Counted from the stretch's first letter, positions 6,158-14,921 are shown. The stretch: 38,393 bases of DNA from Oscillospiraceae bacterium (GCA_015068965.1 SVJN01000005.1:1-38393), one strand, 5' to 3'. Notes: a model not told the origin generated them from the letters alone. Numbers and translations are program-made.

Positions 6158-8308
6158 ATGAAATTTTTTCAGACCTGGCAAGGTGCCTGCATCACAGACG
6201 GAATCACCGGCGAATTTTTTCCGGCTCAGGTTCCGGGTAATATCCAGAACGATTATGCAAAGGCATTTTCCTGGGGCGATGTCAATTATGCAGACAACTG
6301 CAAACAATATGAAGCACTTGAGGACTATGCATGGCTTTATCGCACAGAATTGATATATGAACAAAACGAGGGAGAACGCATTTTCTTTGTAACCTACGGA
6401 ATCGAATATGAATATGATATTCTTTTAAATCATAAAAAACTGTTACACCATACAGGAATGTTTTCCAAGGTAGAATTAGACATTACCGACGAATTAAAAA
6501 ACGGTACTCTGTTAGAAATCTATCTTTATCCGCATCCGAAGCGTGAGGGTGCAGACCCTTGCCGTGACCAGGCTGACCAGAGCTGTAAGCCTGCTGTCTG
6601 CTACGGCTGGGACTGGCATCCGAGGCTGTTGGTTTCCGGCATTTTTGACGAAACCTTTATAGAAACCCGAACAGATGCTTCCATCACCTTCTGCGAGCCC
6701 TCCTATCAATTGTCGGAGGATTTTAAAAAGGCAGATTTGCATTTTGAAATTGACTGTGGCGAGACGGTCTCCATTTCCCTCTATTCCCCCGACGGACAAT
6801 GCATTTATGAGGGAACTTCTCACGATATCCACCTGGAGGATGTTGCACTCTGGTGGTGTAACGGTCAGGGAAAAGCAAACCTCTACCGCTATCAGGTCAG
6901 AAGCAGCCGTGATACCATTGAGGGACATATCGGGTTCCGCCATATCCGATTGGGAATGAATGGTGAACACGCATGGAATTATCCCTCAGAGTTCCCGAAA
7001 TCCAGAAGCTATCCGCCGATAACCATCGAATTGAACGGCAGACCGATTTTTGCAAAAGGCTCTAACTGGGTGAATCCGGAAATCTTTACCGCAACCATCA
7101 CCGAACCACTTTACGAAGAACAGCTACAGCTTGCAAAGGATGCAAACATGAACATCCTGCGTTGCTGGGGCGGTGCGATTGTCAATAAGGAATACTTTTT
7201 TGAACTCTGTGACCGTTTAGGCTTAATGGTCTGGCAGGAATTTCCGTTAGCCTGCAATAACTATGTCGGAACACCAGATTATCTTGCGGTCTTAGAGCAG
7301 GAGGCAACTGCAATCATTCGCAGAATCAGACGACATCCTTGTCATGTTCTATGGTGCGGTGGAAACGAATTGTTCAACGGCTGGTCCAAAATGACAGACC
7401 AATCCCTTGCACTTCGGCTTTTAAATAAGCTTTGCTATGAATATGACCGTGAAAAACCCTTTATTCCCACCGCACCGATTATGGGCATGGGACACGGACA
7501 CTATTTGTTCTACGATCAGGAAAGCAAGCAAAGTGTTTTTGAATTATTCCGGCAATCCGACAATACCGCTTATTCTGAATTCGGAATTCCATCCATTGCA
7601 CCAATGGAAATTTTAGAAAAGGTTTTGCCACCCGAATTGATTCAGACACCCACTCCCGACACAGCATGGGAAACACATATGGGCTACAATGCCTGGACAC
7701 CCGATTCTTGGCTCTGCTTAGGTATCATAGACGAATTATTCGGAAAACAGACCTGCATTGAGGATTATATCGAAAAAAGCACATGGACACAATGCGAAGG
7801 CTTAAAATGTGTATTTGAGGAAGCTCGCCGTCAAAAGCCGCATTGCTCTATGGCAATCAACTGGTGCTATAACGAACCGTGGAATAACGTCGCCGGAAAC
7901 TCTCTGCTCCGGTATCCTACTCTTCCCCAACCCGGATATTATGCCGTCCGGGATGCGTTGAGAAATGTGATGCCCAGTGCAAGAATTGAGCATTTTTCCT
8001 ACGAAGCAGGCGAAACACTCTGCGCAGAGCTTTGGCTTTTAAATGATTCCGATTCGGAGGTTTCCCAAACCGTCCGGGTATATCTTGAAATCAATGGACA
8101 AAAAGAACCGGTGCTTACCTGGGAAACCGGTACGATTCCTGCAAACACCAACAAAAAGGGTCACAAAATACAAATTGAACTGCCCCAAAATGCACCAACT
8201 CAGGCAATCATTCTGCATTTAGAGGCTGATTGCGGAAATAGCAGCTATAAGCTTTTGTTAAAAGCAACCAAGCAGGAAGAAATCAATCAACATCGTTTAA
8301 ATGTTTAA
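6158..8308 (+). CDS. Glycoside hydrolase family 2, beta-mannosidase-like (second paralog)
   Basis: The 716-residue protein belongs to the same broad family as the gene at 2817-5129 but is clearly a different subfamily. Barrel signatures are GSNWVNPEIF, LRCWGGAIVN and the probable acid/base Glu404 in LWCGGNELFNGWS; the probable nucleophile is Glu474 in AYSEFGIPS. The N-terminal sugar-binding domain contains CYGWDWHPRL, a common GH2 mannosidase motif. No signal peptide is present. The frame stays open 44 codons upstream, but those codons lie across the promoter; the ATG at 6158 is preceded by AAGGAAGTG and is the supported start. Convergent with the response-regulator gene, with a shared terminator between them. 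The substrate may be a mannoside from plant mannan or host N-glycan; the sequence does not decide. Confidence 0.85.
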   Translation: MKFFQTWQGACITDGITGEFFPAQVPGNIQNDYAKAFSWGDVNYADNCKQYEALEDYAWLYRTELIYEQNEGERIFFVTYGIEYEYDILLNHKKLLHHTGMFSKVELDITDELKNGTLLEIYLYPHPKREGADPCRDQADQSCKPAVCYGWDWHPRLLVSGIFDETFIETRTDASITFCEPSYQLSEDFKKADLHFEIDCGETVSISLYSPDGQCIYEGTSHDIHLEDVALWWCNGQGKANLYRYQVRSSRDTIEGHIGFRHIRLGMNGEHAWNYPSEFPKSRSYPPITIELNGRPIFAKGSNWVNPEIFTATITEPLYEEQLQLAKDANMNILRCWGGAIVNKEYFFELCDRLGLMVWQEFPLACNNYVGTPDYLAVLEQEATAIIRRIRRHPCHVLWCGGNELFNGWSKMTDQSLALRLLNKLCYEYDREKPFIPTAPIMGMGHGHYLFYDQESKQSVFELFRQSDNTAYSEFGIPSIAPMEILEKVLPPELIQTPTPDTAWETHMGYNAWTPDSWLCLGIIDELFGKQTCIEDYIEKSTWTQCEGLKCVFEEARRQKPHCSMAINWCYNEPWNNVAGNSLLRYPTLPQPGYYAVRDALRNVMPSARIEHFSYEAGETLCAELWLLNDSDSEVSQTVRVYLEINGQKEPVLTWETGTIPANTNKKGHKIQIELPQNAPTQAIILHLEADCGNSSYKLLLKATKQEEINQHRLNV

Positions 8309-8362
8309 AAAGAGCCTGTTGCGTTATGATATATTCCCCTTAGCATATACCTTGGCATAATT

Positions 8363-8409
8363 AAAACCTCCAAAATGATATTTTCATTATATATCATCTT
8401 GGAGGTTTT
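8363..8409. terminator. Bidirectional terminator between convergent genes
   Basis: Outer arms AAAACCTCCAA (8363-8373) and TTGGAGGTTTT (8399-8409) pair perfectly, and inner arms ATGATA (8375-8380) and TATCAT (8392-8397) extend the stem. The A/T-rich flanks give a T-run in both directions, serving the GH2 gene (plus) and the response-regulator gene (minus). Confidence 0.8.
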
Positions 8410-8411
8410 GT

Positions 8412-10022
8412 TTATGACAAATCAGTCATTTTATTTTTTTCACGTTTTGGACTATGTCCGGTCACCTTTTTATAGATGTAACTGAAATATGCCGAATCTC
8501 TATAACCAACTGCCTGCGCAACCTCATAGATTTTATATTTTCCCGACTGAATCATTTCCTGCGCCTTTTCGATCCGGATTTTGGTCAGGTACTGGTTAAA
8601 GGTCATTCCCATTTCTTCCTTGAACAAATGCATCAGATAATAAGAGCTGATATGCAGTTGTTCCGCAACGGATTCCGCTGTCAGCGAAATGCTGTACTGC
8701 CGGTCTATCATTTCCTGAATCCGGATGACATAGTTCCGCTTATCCCGTTCTCCCTTTGCCGCAAACATTTTTTCCACGATTTCATACACCCAATGCTCTA
8801 CCGCCTCTACATTTCCAAGCTTACGCAGTTCGTTGGAGGGAACAATCGGACGTCCGTATATTTCATTGATTTCTTCGACATTTTTAAAATGCAGTCTCAA
8901 AAGCATCACCGTCATTTCCAGGATAACATCCTTGAGACTTTCCAGGTCAACGGCGGAATTTTTCTTGACCTTATCAAAAAAGTTTTCCAGAATCTCCTTC
9001 GCATCTGCATAACGGTCATTCCTGACCGCATCTAAAATGCGTTCAATATCCTCATTCGGAATTACCAAAGCCGCATTCATCACCTTCGGCACACTAATGT
9101 AATCTACAATGGTATTATCTCCGACAAAGCTTTTGTGTGCCAAGGCACGTTTTGATTCCTCATATGCCTCATGAATTTCCGAAATACCTCTGTGTCCCAT
9201 GGAATAACCTGCAGAGATTGTCCGGGAGGTTACGGCTTCAAACTGCTCCTTGATAGTCAGCAAGAAATCGTTCAATAACGAAAGCGAAGACTGTAGCAGC
9301 TTATAGTTATCATCATGATGATACACCAATAGCACCACATGGCATTCTGCCATTGTGCAGGACAAAAATTTCAGGGCATTCGGCAATTCCTTACAGTAGG
9401 AAAGGGTTTCCTCCAGATCCTGATGCAATTGCTTGATATTTTCCGTAGTATTGACAACATGGTCCAGTTTAATAGAAACTACGGTATATTCCTCTGTCGG
9501 CAAGGAGATTTCAAACAGACGGCATTGCTGGAGCAAATCGTCCTCCTGCATCTGCTTTCCTTCAAAGAGTGCCTTTAAAAAATCATTCCGCATCATCGGA
9601 AGCTGTTGTACCATATTTTCAACCAGATGGTCTTTTCTACGCTTTTCCTGCTGAACACTCTGCAGACGAAGCATGGCAGAAAGCAGTTCCTTTTCCTGAA
9701 TCGGTTTTAAAATATAGGCCCCGACATGGAATTCCAATGCTTTTTTGACATATTCAAAATCGTCATATGCCGAAAGAATAATTACCTCAGAATCAAAATC
9801 GGGCAGGTTTTTCAGCTTTTGTATCAAATCAAGTCCCGTTGCCCGCTTCATGCGGACATCGGTGATAATGATATCCGGACGAAGCTCCAGATACCGTTCA
9901 TACGCATCATTTCCGTTGGAAGCCTCTCCGACAATTTCAAAGCCGTACTCCCCCCACGCAATTGTTTCACGAAGTCCACGCCTTGTCAGATATTCATCAT
10001 CTACAATCAAAACCGTAGTCAT
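8412..10022 (-). CDS. YesN-like response regulator (receiver plus AraC-type DNA-binding domain)
   Basis: The receiver domain occupies about residues 1-120, with the acidic pair DDE at 8-10, phospho-acceptor Asp55 in IIITDVRM and the conserved lysine in YILKPIQ. A central region of about 280 residues follows, typical of the YesN group, then a C-terminal AraC-type double helix-turn-helix (LTAESVAEQLHISSYYLMHLFKEEMG and KIYEVAQAVGYRDSAYFSYIYKK). I place the start at 10022 because AGAAAGGA (10031-10038) sits 8 bases upstream; the ATG at 10031 directly abuts that site. It is the second gene after a membrane sensor and is likely co-transcribed with it. The expected role is transcription activation after phosphorylation, but no partner kinase is encoded here. 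Confidence 0.85.
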   Translation of the reverse strand: MTTVLIVDDEYLTRRGLRETIAWGEYGFEIVGEASNGNDAYERYLELRPDIIITDVRMKRATGLDLIQKLKNLPDFDSEVIILSAYDDFEYVKKALEFHVGAYILKPIQEKELLSAMLRLQSVQQEKRRKDHLVENMVQQLPMMRNDFLKALFEGKQMQEDDLLQQCRLFEISLPTEEYTVVSIKLDHVVNTTENIKQLHQDLEETLSYCKELPNALKFLSCTMAECHVVLLVYHHDDNYKLLQSSLSLLNDFLLTIKEQFEAVTSRTISAGYSMGHRGISEIHEAYEESKRALAHKSFVGDNTIVDYISVPKVMNAALVIPNEDIERILDAVRNDRYADAKEILENFFDKVKKNSAVDLESLKDVILEMTVMLLRLHFKNVEEINEIYGRPIVPSNELRKLGNVEAVEHWVYEIVEKMFAAKGERDKRNYVIRIQEMIDRQYSISLTAESVAEQLHISSYYLMHLFKEEMGMTFNQYLTKIRIEKAQEMIQSGKYKIYEVAQAVGYRDSAYFSYIYKKVTGHSPKREKNKMTDLS

Positions 10023-10036
10023 CCGTTCCATCCTTT

Positions 10037-10909
10037 CTATCGGTCCGCCACAGGGCTTCTCGCATATTTGTCCATCTTTTCCTTAAGCTGTTCTAATTCT
10101 CCGGTAAGCTGATTCACCATATTCCGGACAACAACCGAACAAATCAGCATAAACGCCAATGCCAGTAAAATCATCCAGATGAGGACATTTCGCAGATTCT
10201 GATACATTCCGGTCATCGGGAATTGGAACACAAGCTCCATCCCTTCCTGAATTTCCCGCCTTAAAACCATTCCGAAGGAGGAATCCTCCTGCTTGGGAAT
10301 TTCGTTCTCCTCTCCCATTAACCGCAAGGATTCTCCACCTGCTGAAAGCCAGACCGTTGCATCCTCAAAAAAGAGGTTGTCTGAAATCAGCCCCTTTTTC
10401 AACCCCGAGGTATCCACCGCAAAAAATCCGTGTCTGTCCGCTTCCTCATAGGGAATCACTAAAAACAGATATTGGTTATAGGGCATTGTCTTTTCTATCG
10501 TCCAGAACGGCTCACGCCCACGCAGGTCTGTTTTTCTCAGTTCCTGGAACATTCTGATGTATTCGCTGGTGGAGGTGTTCTGTACAATATTGTTTTCAAT
10601 ATGGATTGCTCCCTGAATATTCTGGTTGAATATCTTAATCCGGTTTACGTCAGAAGCAAATTCCAGCTGCGTCATTTCGGGATTCGCCGTTTCCATTTCC
10701 TTGACAAACAGCTCTGCAATATAGTTTGTGTATTCGGTACGGGTTTGCATATCGGCAGTAACCTTATCCGCAAAATCCACCGTCTTGGTGGTGTAATCAT
10801 TCATCAGGGTATGATAAATCAGATAAAATGTTACCGTCAGAACCACTAAGAGTAAAATTCCGATTACCAGTATGACAGAAAAAAACTTACGCCTTAACAG
10901 TTGAAACAT
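10037..10909 (-). CDS. Membrane-anchored extracytoplasmic sensor without kinase domain
   Basis: The 290-residue protein has a membrane segment near residues 10-33, an extracytoplasmic region of about 200 residues (35-238) of Cache-like character, a second membrane segment near 240-262, and a short cytoplasmic tail rich in charged heptads ending at residue 290. This is the N-terminal half of a YesM-type sensor histidine kinase. The HAMP, His-kinase and ATPase parts are missing. The downstream response regulator begins 14 bases after its TAG, so there is no room for a frameshifted kinase. How the signal crosses to the regulator is unknown: it may work with an unlinked kinase or by contact. The domain name is inference from layout; no family match could be run. 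Confidence 0.65.
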   Translation of the reverse strand: MFQLLRRKFFSVILVIGILLLVVLTVTFYLIYHTLMNDYTTKTVDFADKVTADMQTRTEYTNYIAELFVKEMETANPEMTQLEFASDVNRIKIFNQNIQGAIHIENNIVQNTSTSEYIRMFQELRKTDLRGREPFWTIEKTMPYNQYLFLVIPYEEADRHGFFAVDTSGLKKGLISDNLFFEDATVWLSAGGESLRLMGEENEIPKQEDSSFGMVLRREIQEGMELVFQFPMTGMYQNLRNVLIWMILLALAFMLICSVVVRNMVNQLTGELEQLKEKMDKYARSPVADR

Positions 10910-10986
10910 ATACTCCTGCTTTCCTTTCTGCTATTTCGTTATAAAAGAAAAATCTTTCACAAATACCACATAGCATCCATAATTTT

Positions 10987-11015
10987 ATTATACAACTTTC
11001 ACAAAGAAAAATCAA
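10987..11015 (-). promoter_or_regulatory. Promoter of the sensor/response-regulator operon
   Basis: Minus strand: -35 TTGATT (11010-11015), 17-bp spacer, -10 TATAAT (10987-10992), about 75 bp before the sensor start. Confidence 0.7.
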
Positions 11016-11019
11016 TGTA

Positions 11020-11053
11020 AAATCCTGCTATCTTTCTTTTGAAATCCTGCTAT
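11020..11053 (-). promoter_or_regulatory. Paired 12-bp direct repeats upstream of the -35 box (probable operator)
   Basis: ATAGCAGGATTT (minus-strand reading) occurs at 11042-11053 and again at 11020-11031, exactly 22 bp apart, two helical turns. The nearer copy ends 4 bp before the -35 box. This is the usual placement of AraC-type activator half-sites, which suggests autoregulation by the response regulator of this operon. Confidence 0.55.
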
Positions 11054-11055
11054 TT

Positions 11056-14000
11056 TTACCGGAACAACTCCAAAAGCTCCTCTGTGGAAAGCTTCGTCAG
11101 CAAAGCAGTATTCTCGCTGATAATCTGATTTGCTAAAAACCGTTTCTTTTCAGATAGCTTTAAAATCTGTTCTTCGATTGAATTTCTCACCGCAAGCCGG
11201 ATAATCTGCACCGCCTTAGTCTGACCAATCCGATATGCCCGGTCAGATGCCTGATCGGTTACGGCAGGATTCCACCACGGGTCGTAATGAATGACCATAT
11301 CTGCCCCGGTCAGATTCAGACCGGTTCCGCCTGCCTTTAGGGAAATCAGAAAAATGTCTCCTTCACCCTGATTAAACCGCTCCGCCAATGCCACACGTTC
11401 ATACCCCGGTGTGGAACCGTCCAGATAGAAGGTGTTCATCCCCAACTGCTCAAACCGTTTTTTCAGAATGGTAAGCATGGAGGTGAACTGCGAAAAAACC
11501 AGCACTCTATGACCGGATTCCCGGGCAGAAACCAAAAGCTCCTCCAATAACTGCATCTTGCCGCTCCCCTTCTGATAGTCCTCGTCAATCAGTTTCGGAT
11601 GACAGCAAATCTGCCTCAGTCGCATTAAAAGTGCCAGAATCCGCAAATGGTTTTCTGTACCTGCGGCAATGATTTCCTCCAGCTCATTGCGTGCCGCTGC
11701 CAAAAATGCCTGATAGAGCTTTTCCTGCTCCGGTTCAAAGGATGCCAGTACCGTGGTTTCAATCTTTTCGGGCAATTCTGTTAAAACCTCCTGCTTCATT
11801 CTGCGCAGAATAAAGGGATGTACCCGACGTTTCAAATCCTCTGCCGCTTCCTTGTCATCCTTTCTGACCATAGGATTTTCATACTCCTGCACAAAACGCC
11901 GTTGCTCATAAAGATAACCCGGCATCACAAAATCAAAAATCGACCAAAGCTCTCCAAGGGTATTTTCAATCGGTGTGCCGGTTAAGGCAAACCGACGGTC
12001 TGCACGGATTTTTTTCACCGCAATAGAATTCATTGTCCGTGGATTTTTGATATACTGAGCCTCGTCAATGAAGCAGGCTGAAAAATCCATTTCCTGATAA
12101 TGGGCAATATCCCGTCGTAAAAGTGCATAAGAGGTCAGCACAAAATCATTGCCGGAAACCTCCTTTAAGAGTCGTTCCCGCTCTTCTGCAGGGCCTTCAA
12201 TCACCAGCACCCTTGCCCGGGGTGAAAACCGGTGAATTTCCTGCAGCCAGTTATAGACCAGCGCACTCGGTGCAATCACCAGAGCAGGCTTTTCTTTTTG
12301 TTCACTCATCACAAACGCAATGACCTGCAAGGTCTTTCCAAGTCCCATGTCATCCGCCAAAATACCACCCAGTCCCAGAAAAGAAAGCTGTTGCATCCAA
12401 TGCACGCCTACCTTCTGGTATGGGCGAAGCACCTCGGAAAACTCCGGTGCAATTTCTGCTTGAAAATCAGACAAGCTCTTGCATAGATTGTGGAAGTTCT
12501 CATCTGCTGAGAGCAGTCCCATCTCGGTCAAGCCCATCATATAAAGAGTCTGTTGCTTGGATAACTCCTTGTGTCCGGTCAAAAGCTCCTCTTCTGTCCA
12601 ATCAAGTCGTCGAAGTAGCGAAATCACCGGAATTTCCTGCTCTAAATCCAAGAAGTTTCCGTCCCGGTACCGATAAAAGGATTTTTGCAGATGAATAGAC
12701 TGCAAAATCTCAATCAGCTCTTCCTTGGAAAATTCCGTTTCAAAAGAGACCTCCAACAAATCCACATCCATACGATAGCTGACATTACCGGAAATCGACG
12801 GTTTTTTCCCGATACGCATTTCTTCAAATCCGGTACTGGTGTGCAGGGTACAAAGCTTCGACAAGCCAGGCAAGGCTTCGGTTAAAAAGCGGTAAATTTC
12901 TTCATCAGTATCAAGTGTAAACTCCTCATGATTTTCCTGAAATTCTGAAAAGTAAGAAAGCACCTGTTCCTCTTTTTCGGTATCCCGGATCAGAATCTTT
13001 TCACTGTACTGCTCCCGATACGGAAGCTTTAAGGAAATTCCGCCGTAATGTACAAATATCACCGCGCTGATTCCGGAACCACGACGGTCAAAAAAGACAT
13101 CAAACTGTGCATTTTCCCGGATGATAACATCCTCTATTCCTTGCAAAATCACACCATGACGGTTCTGCAGAGACGGTAAAATTTTAGTTGCAAATTCCAT
13201 CCGACTATTTCCGACAAAATCAATCTGCGTCCGCTGTGCCTCCACAACCGTCCGATAAATCGGCATAAACCAGCTTCTCCATTCTGCATCGGTATGGAAA
13301 ATGGTATTTTCATAAAAGAACCAGCTACCGTCCGGAATCAGGGCGATTCCATTTTCGGTCAGCGATAGGTTGATACTCTCATCCGTTGCGGTCACATCCA
13401 CTAAAATATCCGGATTATCCTCAACAATGGTCACCTCCGGAATACTCATTCCGTCAATCACAAACTCACATGGAATCTGCGATAATAAATCAAATAACCG
13501 TTTTGCCGTATGCACACCGAAATCCGTTTCGGTCAGCTTTGGTGTATAGTAAAGCATTCCGCTTGATTTATTCTCATAAGCTTCGGCAAGAATCTGCAAC
13601 ACCTCTGCCTGCGCCGGAGAAAATTGGTAGCAATGCGGATAGATGCTTTTATGACGGGAAATCTTGAACTCTTTTTGCCGGATATATGCCTCCAAAAAGC
13701 TTTCTACGCCTTTAATTGGCTCCAGGCGCAGATGTCCGAGCCGGATAACAGCTGAATAACAGCATTCATGCCTGGAATTATGCGAAATACGCATGGTAAG
13801 ACCAAGATTGCAGGCTTGCATTTCCAACATGGAAAAATCAAACTGCCGGCAAAGCTCCGCCGCCAATCGCTCATTTTCACTTTGAAATCCGTCAGATGCA
13901 CAGTCTGAAAGCTCTGCCTGGCGCATCTTCAAGGTCGCAACAATATGCTTGCACGCCACCCCCATTGTCTGATAATAGGGACAGGTACAAATCATATCAT

Positions 14001-14181
14001 GAATATGGTCCTCTGAGAAGGTAATCCGGACATTGTAAAGCTGCTCGCCGTCCACAATCGCACCGATTGCGTCCTTGTCCCGAAGACGCAGATGTACCCT
14101 GCCTTCCCGGAAATATTCCAATCCTCTTTTATAAATCGCCGCAGAACAGTTTCGCTTGATTTCTTCCTCGCTGATTTGCAT
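11056..14181 (-). CDS. SNF2-family DNA helicase with N-terminal SWIM zinc finger
   Basis: The 1041-residue protein begins with a SWIM zinc finger, CTCPYYQTMGVACKH, cysteines and histidine near residues 65-79. A long variable middle region follows, then a two-lobe SNF2 ATPase: Walker A ADDMGLGKT (about 610-618), Walker B-like IDEAQYIKN (about 705), the ALTGTPIENT motif, SLKAGGTGLNLTGAD and the arginine-finger motif QASDRAYRIGQ. The family translocates on double-stranded DNA; bacterial members of this type are linked to recombination, transcription recycling or defence, with no fixed role. The frame starts with TTG at 14208, but the ATG at 14181 follows AAAGGG by 9 bases and is preferred. It is transcribed alone from the promoter at 14240-14268; no defence genes are adjacent. 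Confidence 0.85.
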   Translation of the reverse strand: MQISEEEIKRNCSAAIYKRGLEYFREGRVHLRLRDKDAIGAIVDGEQLYNVRITFSEDHIHDMICTCPYYQTMGVACKHIVATLKMRQAELSDCASDGFQSENERLAAELCRQFDFSMLEMQACNLGLTMRISHNSRHECCYSAVIRLGHLRLEPIKGVESFLEAYIRQKEFKISRHKSIYPHCYQFSPAQAEVLQILAEAYENKSSGMLYYTPKLTETDFGVHTAKRLFDLLSQIPCEFVIDGMSIPEVTIVEDNPDILVDVTATDESINLSLTENGIALIPDGSWFFYENTIFHTDAEWRSWFMPIYRTVVEAQRTQIDFVGNSRMEFATKILPSLQNRHGVILQGIEDVIIRENAQFDVFFDRRGSGISAVIFVHYGGISLKLPYREQYSEKILIRDTEKEEQVLSYFSEFQENHEEFTLDTDEEIYRFLTEALPGLSKLCTLHTSTGFEEMRIGKKPSISGNVSYRMDVDLLEVSFETEFSKEELIEILQSIHLQKSFYRYRDGNFLDLEQEIPVISLLRRLDWTEEELLTGHKELSKQQTLYMMGLTEMGLLSADENFHNLCKSLSDFQAEIAPEFSEVLRPYQKVGVHWMQQLSFLGLGGILADDMGLGKTLQVIAFVMSEQKEKPALVIAPSALVYNWLQEIHRFSPRARVLVIEGPAEERERLLKEVSGNDFVLTSYALLRRDIAHYQEMDFSACFIDEAQYIKNPRTMNSIAVKKIRADRRFALTGTPIENTLGELWSIFDFVMPGYLYEQRRFVQEYENPMVRKDDKEAAEDLKRRVHPFILRRMKQEVLTELPEKIETTVLASFEPEQEKLYQAFLAAARNELEEIIAAGTENHLRILALLMRLRQICCHPKLIDEDYQKGSGKMQLLEELLVSARESGHRVLVFSQFTSMLTILKKRFEQLGMNTFYLDGSTPGYERVALAERFNQGEGDIFLISLKAGGTGLNLTGADMVIHYDPWWNPAVTDQASDRAYRIGQTKAVQIIRLAVRNSIEEQILKLSEKKRFLANQIISENTALLTKLSTEELLELFR

Positions 14182-14239
14182 GATTCTTTTCCCTTTCATA
14201 CTTCGCAATCAATCCACGTTTAAATTTGCTTTTCTTTTT

Positions 14240-14268
14240 ATTGTAACATACTTTTTTTGCTTTTTCAA
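14240..14268 (-). promoter_or_regulatory. Promoter of the SNF2 helicase gene
   Basis: Minus strand: -35 TTGAAA (14263-14268), 17-bp spacer, -10 TACAAT (14240-14245), about 60 bp before the ATG. Confidence 0.65.
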
Positions 14269-14275
14269 TCGTTTC

Positions 14276-14298
14276 GGGGAAAATTTCGTTGTTTCCCC
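14276..14298 (-). other. Short hairpin just beyond the terminator
   Basis: GGGGAAA (14276-14282) pairs with TTTCCCC (14292-14298) around a 9-base loop. It directly follows the T-run of the terminator at 14299-14361 in the leftward direction, upstream of the SNF2 promoter. It could be an auxiliary part of the terminator. Confidence 0.4.
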
Positions 14299-14361
14299 AA
14301 AAAAGTACGCACCGAAATTCATTTCGATGCGTCCGAAATTCATTTCGATGCGTACTTTTTT
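14299..14361 (-). terminator. Terminator of the dprA-topA-trmFO operon with an internal tandem repeat
   Basis: The outer stem is formed by AAAAAAGTACGCA (14299-14311) and its complement (14349-14361), giving a T-run leftward and overlapping the stop codon of the upstream gene. Its interior contains two perfect tandem copies of a 21-bp unit (14312-14332 and 14333-14353), each with a small palindrome GAAAT-TC-ATTTC. Confidence 0.75.
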
Positions 14362-14905
14362 AAAATGCATTTTCAATTTCCTTTTTAAGCTGTGCTTCAT
14401 CACAGTTCTTGAAGCAGAAATTATTGATATCATTCGAGCTGTTGAGCATAATCAAAGCAGGAGTCTGCCCGTCTACCAATGCAAAGTTTTCAAGGATGGT
14501 CGGGTCCTTGGTTACATTCTTTAAATCAAAGTTTACCCGGTCACCGTACTCTTTTTTCAGATTTTCAAACACTTCTACTGCCTTTTTATAGTCTGCATCC
14601 GCTTCGGACACAAAGTACATAAAGGTCGGCTTTACCTTGACCGGTTCTTCGGTCTTTTCCGCCGGCTTCTGAGGTTCTGCCGTTTTTTCCGGTGCTTTGG
14701 TTTCTTCTGCCGGTTGTTCCGGTGCCGGTTCTGCTTCCTTTGTTGCCTCCGGAGTTCCGATTGCTTCTTCCGGTGCTTTGGTCTGTTCTACCACCGGTGT
14801 TTCTGCCGGTTGTTCCTCTTTTTGGGAGAAGGACAACGCCAACACAATTCCGACCAGAACCAGAATAACGATAGCTACCACCAAAATGATTTTCTTCTTT
14901 TTCAT
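14360..14905 (-). CDS. Membrane-anchored thioredoxin-fold-like protein without CxxC
   Basis: The protein has about 181 residues: a lysine-rich start, one membrane segment (about 5-27), a low-complexity linker of repeated Pro-Ala-Glu-Thr-Lys (about 30-90), and a C-terminal globular region of about 90 residues. The latter has thioredoxin-like features (TFMYFVSEADADYKKA, YGDRVNFDLKNV, VDGQTPALIML) with the cis-proline-like TPA. The redox CxxC expected after the first strand is absent; only an FCFKNC pair lies near the C-terminus. Likely extracytoplasmic, tethered on a flexible stalk. It is the last gene after trmFO. Of two adjacent ATGs, the one at 14905 has the better distance to GAAGGG. The fold is inference; no function is claimed. 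Confidence 0.6.
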   Translation of the reverse strand: MKKKKIILVVAIVILVLVGIVLALSFSQKEEQPAETPVVEQTKAPEEAIGTPEATKEAEPAPEQPAEETKAPEKTAEPQKPAEKTEEPVKVKPTFMYFVSEADADYKKAVEVFENLKKEYGDRVNFDLKNVTKDPTILENFALVDGQTPALIMLNSSNDINNFCFKNCDEAQLKKEIENAF

Positions 14906-14921
14906 CATATACCCTTCTTTC

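Noticed and set aside
10023-10060. A kinase domain lost by frameshift between sensor and response regulator
   Set aside because: Only 14 bp separate the two genes, so no hidden kinase-coding stretch exists in any frame.
11056-14181. SNF2 helicase as part of a defence system
   Set aside because: Its neighbours are a two-component-like operon and housekeeping genes; no methylase, nuclease or other defence component is adjacent.
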